Assembly: GCA_964537245.1 (NCBI GenBank)
Contig: CAZHZL010000019.1
Span: forward strand, 1 to 36,035
Reading direction: 5' to 3'
From: UMGS1840 sp964537245
GTDB lineage: Bacteria; Bacillota; Clostridia; UMGS1840
DNA: 36,035 nt
Shown here one piece after another: positions 26,673 to 34,040 of this stretch. Both the position numbers and the translations under genes were made by a program. Below the pieces are notes generated by a model that saw only the letters and a list, made by a program, of their open reading frames with translations, did no database searches and was not told the DNA's origin. Every line of letters starts with the position of its first letter. Position 1 is the first letter of the stretch.

Positions 26673-27860
26673 TCAGTCAGCTATAATAACATCATTCATA
26701 CCGAAAAGATTGTTCCACACATAAATTTTTGCAGTTTTTGCGTTTGTTGTGCCTGATAAATCAATCGTATCGGAAACGGTACTTTCACCGCCCTTTGTTG
26801 CAGTATGAAGCTTATAATAAGATTTTACTATTTCTCCACTTGTATTATAAATCAATACAATTACCGAAGAATCAACGTCAGCTGACATATAATTCACAAA
26901 CGTACCGTTTAAGCTTACTGAAGTCTTTCCCGATAAATCTGTTGCTGAAAGCGCAATATTTTTCACATAATACGGATGCATTTCAGTCTTGAAGTTGACA
27001 ACTCTTTCATATAATGAAAGTCCGTCACCATCACTTAAAACAGTTTTAGGTATGGTAAGCACATAATCGGTATTATAAGAAAGACCGTACGGGAAATACA
27101 TCACATATTCTCCGCTTTCATTTTTTGAAATTTCATATGTAACACTGTCTTCTCCGCACATCACCGAAATATTATTTAAAGTGCTTTCATCTGCCGCACC
27201 GTTAAGCTTAAAAATAATATCCTTATCTATCGGGACAACATCATTTTCAGATACATTAAGTGACATAATCTTAAAGCTTCCGTCACTTACTTTAACGTCT
27301 GAAACTGTAACCTCAAGAGGGCTTACAGTTGTAAACACCATTTTTTCTAAGGTGAGCACCTTTGAAGTACCGGTTGAGAAATTGCACGAACTGCTTTCTC
27401 CACCTAAATTTCCTTCTTCATCATAAACAGCAAGCTTAACACTGTTATTCAGAAAATCGAATGTATATTTCATAATATATGTAGTTCCTTCAACTGCTTT
27501 AACGCCTGTCGATTTTGAACCGATTGTAAATAACTTCGTCATAGCTATCTGAGTTGATGCAACAGATACTGCGTCTCCTTCTGAAGATGTTTTTCCGAAA
27601 AATTCAGGAAGCTTTACAGATCTGCCGTATTTATCAACTGTCATTTTCATTTCAATACTAACAGATCCGCTTTCGGATACATCAAGACTGTCAAAGCTAA
27701 GCTCAGCCGATGCACCTGCACCGATAGCTACATCTGAATTATCATTTGCAACATCGCCCGAAATGACCGACCAGTTTTCAAGCTCAACAAATGGGCTTGC
27801 TGATACTGCTGATGATATAAGCATTATAAATGCCAAAATCAATATAAAAATTCTTTTCAT
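26673..27860 (-). CDS. Secreted three-domain protein: jelly roll, SbsA-like Ig domain, shared C-terminal module
   Basis: This 395-residue protein has a signal peptide (1-21, ending AVSA). Residues 23-200 resemble a laminin-G-like jelly roll. Residues 200-297 look like a bacterial SbsA-like Ig domain (VVPIDKDIIFKLNGAADEST and YGLSYNTDYVLTIP). Residues 298-395 are the module ending KIYVWNNLFGM, also found in the proteins at 14801 and 16537. No catalytic residues are evident. The small size and domain types fit a glycan-binding or matrix protein rather than an enzyme. It is the first secreted-block gene after the transporter and GH20 genes, 24 bases after GH20 copy B, with AGGAAGGAG as ribosome binding site. 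Confidence 0.72.
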   Translation of the reverse strand: MKRIFILILAFIMLISSAVSASPFVELENWSVISGDVANDNSDVAIGAGASAELSFDSLDVSESGSVSIEMKMTVDKYGRSVKLPEFFGKTSSEGDAVSVASTQIAMTKLFTIGSKSTGVKAVEGTTYIMKYTFDFLNNSVKLAVYDEEGNLGGESSSCNFSTGTSKVLTLEKMVFTTVSPLEVTVSDVKVSDGSFKIMSLNVSENDVVPIDKDIIFKLNGAADESTLNNISVMCGEDSVTYEISKNESGEYVMYFPYGLSYNTDYVLTIPKTVLSDGDGLSLYERVVNFKTEMHPYYVKNIALSATDLSGKTSVSLNGTFVNYMSADVDSSVIVLIYNTSGEIVKSYYKLHTATKGGESTVSDTIDLSGTTNAKTAKIYVWNNLFGMNDVIIAD

Positions 27861-27884
27861 ATAATTCTCCTTCCTGAAACACTT

Positions 27885-29717
27885 TTAATATTGGTAAAGT
27901 ATCTTGGTGAAATACTTGATATACTCAACAACCTCACGGATTTCACCTTCTTTATTTCTCTGTCTCCATGTAGCCATATAATATTCAAGCCATATTTCAG
28001 CCTTGCGAGCTAACTCCTTATGAGGGAGAACAGGATCATATTTTGCAAGCTCGATTGCAAGTAAAATCATAACGCCCTCTACGCCTGACAAAAGCTCATC
28101 TTTTCTATCACCTAGATTAAGCGCTGCAAGCTTCGGAAGATATTCAACAATTTTTAAATATTTTTCTTTATTTATATCGCTCTTTTCGTCAGGGGTTGGT
28201 GTGGAAACAGGGACATATGGCTTCATCGGAAGGTCATTTCCGCCTAATGTTTTCATCATATGCTCACGGCATAAAGCTGCAAAGCTGAAATTACACTCAA
28301 GAGATATTTTCTTCATAAGTGCAATTGCCTGCCTTGTCGTATCTGAAAATTCCCATTCTGATACAATTCCGTCAATTGCCTCCATATCCTCGTCTCTTAC
28401 TGCGTTCCAGAATTTTTCGCCTGCATAAGCAATACACGGGATAATCCATGAGAAGTTTACGGTATGGAAATAATCACCCCAATGCGTAAGCATTACGCCC
28501 TTTAGATTTTTATCAAAAGCAAGCTCTGCAAGTCCCTTAATATTAGGGATTGAAACCCAGCCTTTTCCGGTCTTTGAGGTATATATCGGGATAAGTGCAT
28601 TATTTGTCATAGTAGATGCACATAAGATTGTAGCTAACCCTGATTTAAGCTGATTCCCGATATTTTCGTCTCTCGGAGGATGATAATATTCCCATATCAA
28701 AATGGTAATATCCTCCGGAAGAAGCTTAAGTATTTCAGGATTCTTCTCAAGCATATCTCCCCATATCTGAACTTCTTTTCCATAGCCTTTTAAATAGTCA
28801 TATAAGGTGCTCACATATTTTGCAAAGGCTTCTGCTTTGTCAACATCAAGTCCATAGCATAAGTCCATAGCCTCATCACAAGTGATATTGAATTTTTTAC
28901 TTTTGAAAATCGGAAGAATCTGATCATACAGCTTCTTTATAACCTCTGCGCTTTCAGGGTTCGTTATATCTATTGTATGATGCTCAAATCTTTCGTGCCA
29001 GTTGAAAGGAATATCTGCCTCATAATCCTTAATTGCGCAAAGATGCTTATACTGCTGAGTTTCCATAAGGAAGAAAAGATGCCCCATTGAAGCTATTGAA
29101 GGTACAAGCTCGATATATCTTTCTTCGCAATAATCCTGAAGCTCTATAAGCTCCTCTGCGGTAAGATGTCCTTTTTTACCGGTATAAAGCTCTTCAAAGC
29201 CTTCAAAAGCAAACACGTGCTGAATATAAATCTGCATTTCGTTATACTTATAGAATGCAATCATATCAACTGCTTTTTTAAGACTCTGAAGTGTCGGTAT
29301 TCTGCCTCGTGTAACGTCATAGTAAAAGCAACGGCTTTCAAAATCAGGCTTATCCTCTATATGTATACAGCTAAGAGTATTTCTCTCTTGTCTTATAATC
29401 TGAATAAGAGTCATTATTGCATAAAATAAGCCTTTATCTGAATTTCCGCAAAGCTTTACATAATTTTTTGTTATATCTATTGTATAACCTTCGTCACCGT
29501 TACCGTTTTTACAAAGGTATACACCTTTTTCGGGATCTGAAAGTGTTTTTTTGATATTAACAAAGCCGCAGGCATTGTTTTTCATTTCACCCTTTAATCT
29601 TTTAGATGCAATATAAATATTTTCCGGACAATCAAATGAAATATATATATCTGAGCCGTAGAGGGCAAAAGTGCCCTCTTTTGACTCCATTTTTTTAGGT
29701 TGAGGTACGAGTATCAT
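27885..29717 (-). CDS. GH20-type glycosidase (beta-N-acetylhexosaminidase family), copy B
   Basis: This 610-residue protein begins with a GH20b-like domain (about 1-122, opening ILVPQPKKMESKEG and containing KGLFYAIMTLIQII) and continues as a TIM barrel with the catalytic pair Asp281-Glu282 in NITCDEAMDL. VPSIASMGHLFFLME (205-219) and VMLTHWGDY around 417 are further barrel motifs, and a helical C-terminal region follows. There is no signal peptide, so it should be cytoplasmic. It shares the general plan and the KYNE segment (157-160) with copy A at 8269 but is quite different in sequence, arguing for distinct specificity rather than recent duplication. It lies 14 bases after the binding-protein gene, so it is co-expressed with the importer. 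Confidence 0.75.
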   Translation of the reverse strand: MILVPQPKKMESKEGTFALYGSDIYISFDCPENIYIASKRLKGEMKNNACGFVNIKKTLSDPEKGVYLCKNGNGDEGYTIDITKNYVKLCGNSDKGLFYAIMTLIQIIRQERNTLSCIHIEDKPDFESRCFYYDVTRGRIPTLQSLKKAVDMIAFYKYNEMQIYIQHVFAFEGFEELYTGKKGHLTAEELIELQDYCEERYIELVPSIASMGHLFFLMETQQYKHLCAIKDYEADIPFNWHERFEHHTIDITNPESAEVIKKLYDQILPIFKSKKFNITCDEAMDLCYGLDVDKAEAFAKYVSTLYDYLKGYGKEVQIWGDMLEKNPEILKLLPEDITILIWEYYHPPRDENIGNQLKSGLATILCASTMTNNALIPIYTSKTGKGWVSIPNIKGLAELAFDKNLKGVMLTHWGDYFHTVNFSWIIPCIAYAGEKFWNAVRDEDMEAIDGIVSEWEFSDTTRQAIALMKKISLECNFSFAALCREHMMKTLGGNDLPMKPYVPVSTPTPDEKSDINKEKYLKIVEYLPKLAALNLGDRKDELLSGVEGVMILLAIELAKYDPVLPHKELARKAEIWLEYYMATWRQRNKEGEIREVVEYIKYFTKILYQY

Positions 29718-29731
29718 GGTAAAATATCCCC

Positions 29732-31186
29732 CTATTGATTGTTTTTAAGGAATTCGTTAACCTGTTTTTTGTATTCTGCCACTATCTTATCAACGCCTGC
29801 GCTGTCTAAGTCTTTTTTGAATTTCGGCATATATTCCGAAAGGTCAACTGCGCCGTATCTTATAAGCTTATATTCTTCATATACACTTGCGCAGTTCGCA
29901 ATTTCAGTCTTGACAGGAGTATTATCAAATTTGAATTTGCTCATAGGATTGATTTCTGATTCTTTGTTTATTTTATCGCACTGCTCTAAGTAATCTGCAG
30001 GCTTAGTATCTTCGATAAGTGCGTTCATAGTGTTACCTATAATCCAAAAATCACTGCTTCTTGTGTATTTTGTGTTTTCGTTTATATGTATTCTTCCATC
30101 CTCTAAGGTTGTATAATGTTCACCTTCAAGGCCGAAAACAAGAGTGTTATAAAGCTCTTTATTTGTATTTAAAAGCTCAATTACTTTAATAGCTGTTACC
30201 GGGTCCTTACAGTTTGCACCGATACTTAAAGCTGTCTGTGTAGCTGTTCCTACGCCTCTTTTTGCATTTTCCATAATAATCGGAACGTATTCATAGCCTG
30301 TTTCGGTTACCATATCTGCTTCAATTCCCGGCTTGTAGCCTGCTACTGTTACTGCATATTTTCCTGCTTTATAATCTGTTGTATCATCCATTACGCTTGC
30401 AATATCTTTTCTGATGTAGCCTTTTTCATACCATTCACGCATTGTCTGTGCGTTATCGTTAAATTCCTTTGATTCGTAAATAGGTGCCACAGCATATTCG
30501 GTATCGCTAATTTTCTTTGTGCTTACATATGCGGAAGCTACATAGCCTTCAGTCGGAATATTGTCTGAAGGTCCTCTGAAAGAATCTATATGCCAAGCTG
30601 TTCTGAAAGGAAATACATCCTTTTCATTTTTTGCAACCTGATCTAAGAATGGTTCAATTTCTCTTGTATTTTTAATATTCATATCTGCAACATTGTATTT
30701 TTCATACAAATCTTTTCTTATGAAAAGTGCCGGTGGAAGAGCCATAATCTGATAGTTCGGAACACAGTAAAGCTTTCCGTTAAATTTTGCATCTTCAAAA
30801 ACAAATTCCGGAATAGCTTTTTTAAGCTCAGGTGCGTGATCGTCAATTAAAGCATCAAGCTCTATAATACCACCCTTTTTAGCAGCATCATATGATGTGT
30901 TGATATATCCTGTCCAGCAAATATCAAAATCCTTACCTGCTGACATATTCATACGCATTTTTTCCTGATATGAGCCTATGTCAACACAGTAAAAATCAAT
31001 TTCCACACCTAATTTTTCTTTAACAATTTCATTTGCCTTTGCAAATACCTTTTCATCGTCCTCCAACTGAGTCAACGGTAAGTAAAGAGATACCTTTTTT
31101 GTATCATCTGACACATTTCTCGCTCCACATCCAGCGAACATCGAAATAGCCATAATAATGACTAATAATAATGAAATTTTTTTCAT
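29732..31186 (-). CDS. Sugar ABC transporter solute-binding lipoprotein (LplA-like)
   Basis: This 484-residue protein has a lipoprotein signal with lipobox FAGC (Cys20), so it is anchored to the outer face of the membrane. The body fits the family 1 extracellular solute-binding proteins paired with LplB/YtcP permeases: the N-terminal segment VSLYLPLTQLEDDEKVF, MNMSAGKDFDICWTGY, NGKLYCVPNYQIMALPPALF, and a helical C-terminus. Such proteins capture oligosaccharides produced outside the cell. It follows the two permease genes by 46 bases with AGGAGG before the ATG. Its length is normal for this oligosaccharide-binding group. The sugar bound cannot be read from sequence, but the cytoplasmic enzymes suggest uronic-acid oligomers. 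Confidence 0.92.
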   Translation of the reverse strand: MKKISLLLVIIMAISMFAGCGARNVSDDTKKVSLYLPLTQLEDDEKVFAKANEIVKEKLGVEIDFYCVDIGSYQEKMRMNMSAGKDFDICWTGYINTSYDAAKKGGIIELDALIDDHAPELKKAIPEFVFEDAKFNGKLYCVPNYQIMALPPALFIRKDLYEKYNVADMNIKNTREIEPFLDQVAKNEKDVFPFRTAWHIDSFRGPSDNIPTEGYVASAYVSTKKISDTEYAVAPIYESKEFNDNAQTMREWYEKGYIRKDIASVMDDTTDYKAGKYAVTVAGYKPGIEADMVTETGYEYVPIIMENAKRGVGTATQTALSIGANCKDPVTAIKVIELLNTNKELYNTLVFGLEGEHYTTLEDGRIHINENTKYTRSSDFWIIGNTMNALIEDTKPADYLEQCDKINKESEINPMSKFKFDNTPVKTEIANCASVYEEYKLIRYGAVDLSEYMPKFKKDLDSAGVDKIVAEYKKQVNEFLKNNQ

Positions 31187-31232
31187 AATAAAAAACCTCC
31201 TGTTTTTATAAATATATTTTTATTATTTTTTA

Positions 31233-32105
31233 TTAACCTTTAACTCCGCCTACAGTAAGACCTTTAACGAAGTATTTCTGGAAGAACGGGAATACTATAA
31301 GTGCAGGACCTGCAACCAAAACAGCCATTGCCATACGCATTGATTCGGCAGGAACATCTGCTGTTATACCAATCTGCTGAGAAGCCTCACTTGTGAGAAC
31401 CTCAATATTTTGCATTATTCTTTGAAGCAAGTACTGCAAGCTTATCAGCTTCTGGTCGTCTATATAAAGCATTGATGTGTTCCAGTCATTCCATTTTGCC
31501 AAAAACATAAATAATGCTACGGACGCTACTGCCGGCTTTGAAAGCGGTACAACAATTCTTGCAAAAATTGTATATTCACTTGCACCGTCTAAAACTGCTG
31601 ATTCAACTATGCTTTCAGGTAAGCCCTGGAAAAATGTTCTGAGCATATATACATAATACGGTGCAACAAGACCCGGAAGAATATATACCCATATAGTATC
31701 ATTAAGATGAAGATACTGTGTTATAAGTATGTATGATGGAATAAGTCCGCCTGAGAAAAGAGTTGGTATATAAAGGAACAACGCAAGCTTATATCTGCAT
31801 TTTAAGACATTTCTTGCAAGTGCATATCCCATAAGCGACATCATAAAAACTGATAAAAACATATACACAAATGAAAAAATCGCTGTTACCTTATACGCCT
31901 GAATTAACTGATAAGAATTTTTAAAAATTGCTTTATACGCTGTAAAATCAAATTCTCGAGGAAGAATTGAATATCCGTAATTTGAAATTGTTTCTGTACT
32001 TGTTACAGAAATACTCAAAAGCATTACAAACGGCATGAATATACAAAATGCAAGACACGCAAGAGCAATATTGAGTACTATCTGTCCCATGTTCAACTTT
32101 TTCAT
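31233..32105 (-). CDS. Carbohydrate ABC transporter permease (YtcP/LplC-like)
   Basis: This 290-residue membrane protein has about six hydrophobic segments and the permease loop that contacts the ATPase, ESAVLDGASEYTIFARIVVP (168-187). N-terminal FMPFVMLLSISVTSTETI and C-terminal FFQKYFVKGLTVGGVKG are characteristic of the YtcP/AraQ group of sugar importers. It forms the second half of the channel with the LplB-type permease encoded 20 bases upstream. No ATPase gene is present in the window; importers of this type commonly share one ATPase encoded elsewhere (MsmX-like), which is an inference here. Confidence 0.93.
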   Translation of the reverse strand: MKKLNMGQIVLNIALACLAFCIFMPFVMLLSISVTSTETISNYGYSILPREFDFTAYKAIFKNSYQLIQAYKVTAIFSFVYMFLSVFMMSLMGYALARNVLKCRYKLALFLYIPTLFSGGLIPSYILITQYLHLNDTIWVYILPGLVAPYYVYMLRTFFQGLPESIVESAVLDGASEYTIFARIVVPLSKPAVASVALFMFLAKWNDWNTSMLYIDDQKLISLQYLLQRIMQNIEVLTSEASQQIGITADVPAESMRMAMAVLVAGPALIVFPFFQKYFVKGLTVGGVKG

Positions 32106-32125
32106 AATTGTTTTGCCCTCCTTTA

Positions 32126-33076
32126 TTAAAACATTGCTAAATCTTTATCATATTTTTTAGCACATGCATTTGTTATCATTACCATTGCAAAGCCGACAAC
32201 AGACTGCAAAAGCCCTGCCGCTGATGACATTCCAAAGTCATCAAGTTCTCTTAATGCTCTAAAAATATATGTATCCATTACATCGGTTGTAGGATAAAGT
32301 ATTCCTATATTTCTCGGCAGCTGATAGAACATACCAAAATCTGCTCTGAATATATTTCCTATTGACAGAATTACTCTGATTACTATAATAGGAACGATTG
32401 AAGGTACCATTATGTTCCACACAATCTGGAATTTGTTTGCACCGTCAAGCGCCGCCGCTTCAAACAAGCTTTCATCAATTCCCATAAGTGCCGCATAATA
32501 GATGATACATCCCATTCCGACGCCTTTCCACACATACGCGAAGGAAAAAATCAGCGGCCACCACTCGGGCTCTGAATACCAAGAAATTGCCTCAAGTCCT
32601 ATACTTTCCAAAAAGCCGTTTAAGATACCGTAGTTCGGATTTAAAAATCCGTATAATATGTAGCTTCCGACAACCCATGATACAAAGTGAGGTGTTATAT
32701 AGATTGTCTGATATACTTTAGTTGCAAATCTGCTTTTCAGATTATATAAAAGGACTGCAAGACCTACTGAGGTGACGAGATTAAGTGCTATAAAAAGCAA
32801 ATTCATTCCGACGGTATTTCTTATAAGTCTTAAAAATATATCCGATTTAAAGAAAAACTCAAAATTCTTAAATCCAACCCATGGACTGAAGAAAAGTCCA
32901 TCGCGATAGTTATAATCCTTAAAGGCTATTATGATACCAATCATTGGTAAATAGCTAAATAAAAAAACTAAAAACAGCGGTATAGCCGCCATTGAGCCTA
33001 CCTGAATTTTCCTTTCCATCATCGATGATGATGTTTTGGTTTTTATTTTCTTAGTTTTCTTTTTTTGCGTTTCCAT
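32126..33076 (-). CDS. Carbohydrate ABC transporter permease (LplB-like)
   Basis: This 316-residue membrane protein starts with a lysine-rich cytoplasmic tail (1-27) and has about six transmembrane segments. The typical LplB features are the first segment IPLFLVFLFSYLPMIGIIIAF within 32-52, YITPHFVSWVVGSYILY (126-142) and the ATPase-contact loop FEAAALDGANKFQIVWNI (205-222). FGMFYQLPRN near 247-256 is also characteristic. It is the first gene of the leftward operon, with GGGAGGAG 10 bases before the ATG and a strong promoter upstream. It works with the adjacent permease and the lipoprotein as an oligosaccharide importer. Confidence 0.93.
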   Translation of the reverse strand: METQKKKTKKIKTKTSSSMMERKIQVGSMAAIPLFLVFLFSYLPMIGIIIAFKDYNYRDGLFFSPWVGFKNFEFFFKSDIFLRLIRNTVGMNLLFIALNLVTSVGLAVLLYNLKSRFATKVYQTIYITPHFVSWVVGSYILYGFLNPNYGILNGFLESIGLEAISWYSEPEWWPLIFSFAYVWKGVGMGCIIYYAALMGIDESLFEAAALDGANKFQIVWNIMVPSIVPIIVIRVILSIGNIFRADFGMFYQLPRNIGILYPTTDVMDTYIFRALRELDDFGMSSAAGLLQSVVGFAMVMITNACAKKYDKDLAMF

Positions 33077-33086
33077 TTTTTTAATT

Positions 33087-33146
33087 CTCCTCCCATTATG
33101 AAAACTTTGATACTATAATTATAAAAAAATTTTCATATATTTTCAA
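33087..33146 (-). promoter_or_regulatory. Sigma-A-type promoter and ribosome binding site of the leftward operon
   Basis: Read leftward, TTGAAA (33141-33146) and TATAAT (33118-33123) are separated by exactly 17 bases. Transcription would start near 33111, giving a leader of about 35 bases that contains GGGAGGAG (33087-33094) before the permease ATG at 33076. Confidence 0.75.
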
Positions 33147-33161
33147 TCAAAAAAATATTGA

Positions 33162-33177
33162 AAAATGTGTACATTTT
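33162..33177. promoter_or_regulatory. Candidate operator palindrome in the divergent promoter region
   Basis: AAAATGT and ACATTTT form an inverted repeat with a 2-base spacer. It lies just upstream of the leftward -35 box and far upstream of the rightward one, where an activator of the AraC type could bind. Binding is inference; the region is very AT-rich, so chance palindromes are expected. Confidence 0.35.
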
Positions 33178-33254
33178 ATTGTTTTTGCACATATTCTTCA
33201 TAAAAATCGGGCAATTTTTTCATAAAATATACATAATTATCTATAATTTGTTGA

Positions 33255-33300
33255 TTGACTTTTTATAAAAGATAGTATATAATTTAGCTATAATGGAGGT
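33255..33300 (+). promoter_or_regulatory. Sigma-A-type promoter and ribosome binding site of the regulator genes
   Basis: TTGACT (33255-33260) and a consensus TATAAT (33278-33283) are 17 bases apart. Transcription would begin near 33290, so the leader is only about 20 bases and consists mostly of the ribosome binding site GGAGGT (33295-33300) before the ATG at 33309. Confidence 0.8.
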
Positions 33301-33308
33301 TTAGTATT

Positions 33309-34040
33309 ATGTATAATGTAATTGTTGTTGACGATGAAATTGATACTCTGGAAATGTTTAATGAAAGTATTTCGTGGGAAGAGTATGACTGTAATCTGAT
33401 AAAAACCTTTTCAAGCGGTGCGGATGCACTTAAGTATCTTAAAGAGCACAATGTTGATATACTTATAACCGATATAAGGCTTGGCGAAATATCAGGCATT
33501 GATATTGCAAGATACTGCTACGAAAACCAGCTCAGCACCAAAATTATTTTTATGAGTGCATATGCCGATTTTGAATACGCACAATACGCAATTGAGTATC
33601 AGATAATTGCTTATATCGTGAAGCCCTTAAGCTACAATGCAATAGTGGATTCAATAAGAAAGGCTGTCAATATCATAAAAAACAACAATACAACAAACGA
33701 CAGAAACGAATCAAAATACATAACTCAGATTAAAGATTACATCAGACTCAACTATAAAAAACAGCTTACAGTACAGCAGATTGCAAATGAGCTTCATTTA
33801 TCTTCAGCATACATAGGTCAGATTTTCATTCAGTCAGAAGGCGAAAAAATCGGAGATCATATAACAAAAATCCGCATCCGTCAGGCAAAAAAGATGATTC
33901 TTTCCAATCAGGATTTCAAAATGGATGAAATTGCACTTCAATGCGGCTTTGAAACGACAAGCTATTTTTATAAAAAATTCAAGCAGCTTGAAGGAATAAC
34001 GCCTTACGAATTCAGAAAGAACAACAGCGGAGGTAATTAA
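33309..34040 (+). CDS. Response regulator with AraC-type DNA-binding domain (YesN-like, compact)
   Basis: This 243-residue protein has a receiver domain (1-120) with acidic pocket DDE (8-10), phosphoacceptor Asp55 in LITDIRLGEISG, Ser83 and Lys105 in IVKPL. An AraC-type double helix-turn-helix follows (about 142-238), with LTVQQIANELHLSSAYIGQIF and MDEIALQCGFETTSYFYKKFK within it. It is shorter than typical YesN proteins of 350 residues or more, because the two domains are joined by only about 20 residues. It should activate the leftward operon when phosphorylated by the kinase encoded next. The last codons contain GGAGGT, which serves as ribosome binding site for the kinase gene; the genes overlap by one base (TAATG). 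Confidence 0.93.
   Translation: MYNVIVVDDEIDTLEMFNESISWEEYDCNLIKTFSSGADALKYLKEHNVDILITDIRLGEISGIDIARYCYENQLSTKIIFMSAYADFEYAQYAIEYQIIAYIVKPLSYNAIVDSIRKAVNIIKNNNTTNDRNESKYITQIKDYIRLNYKKQLTVQQIANELHLSSAYIGQIFIQSEGEKIGDHITKIRIRQAKKMILSNQDFKMDEIALQCGFETTSYFYKKFKQLEGITPYEFRKNNSGGN

Noticed and set aside
33077..33308. Catabolite-repression (cre) site between the regulator and transporter genes
   Set aside because: No match to the TGWAANCGNTNWCA pattern was found in this region; it holds almost no CG dinucleotides in suitable context.
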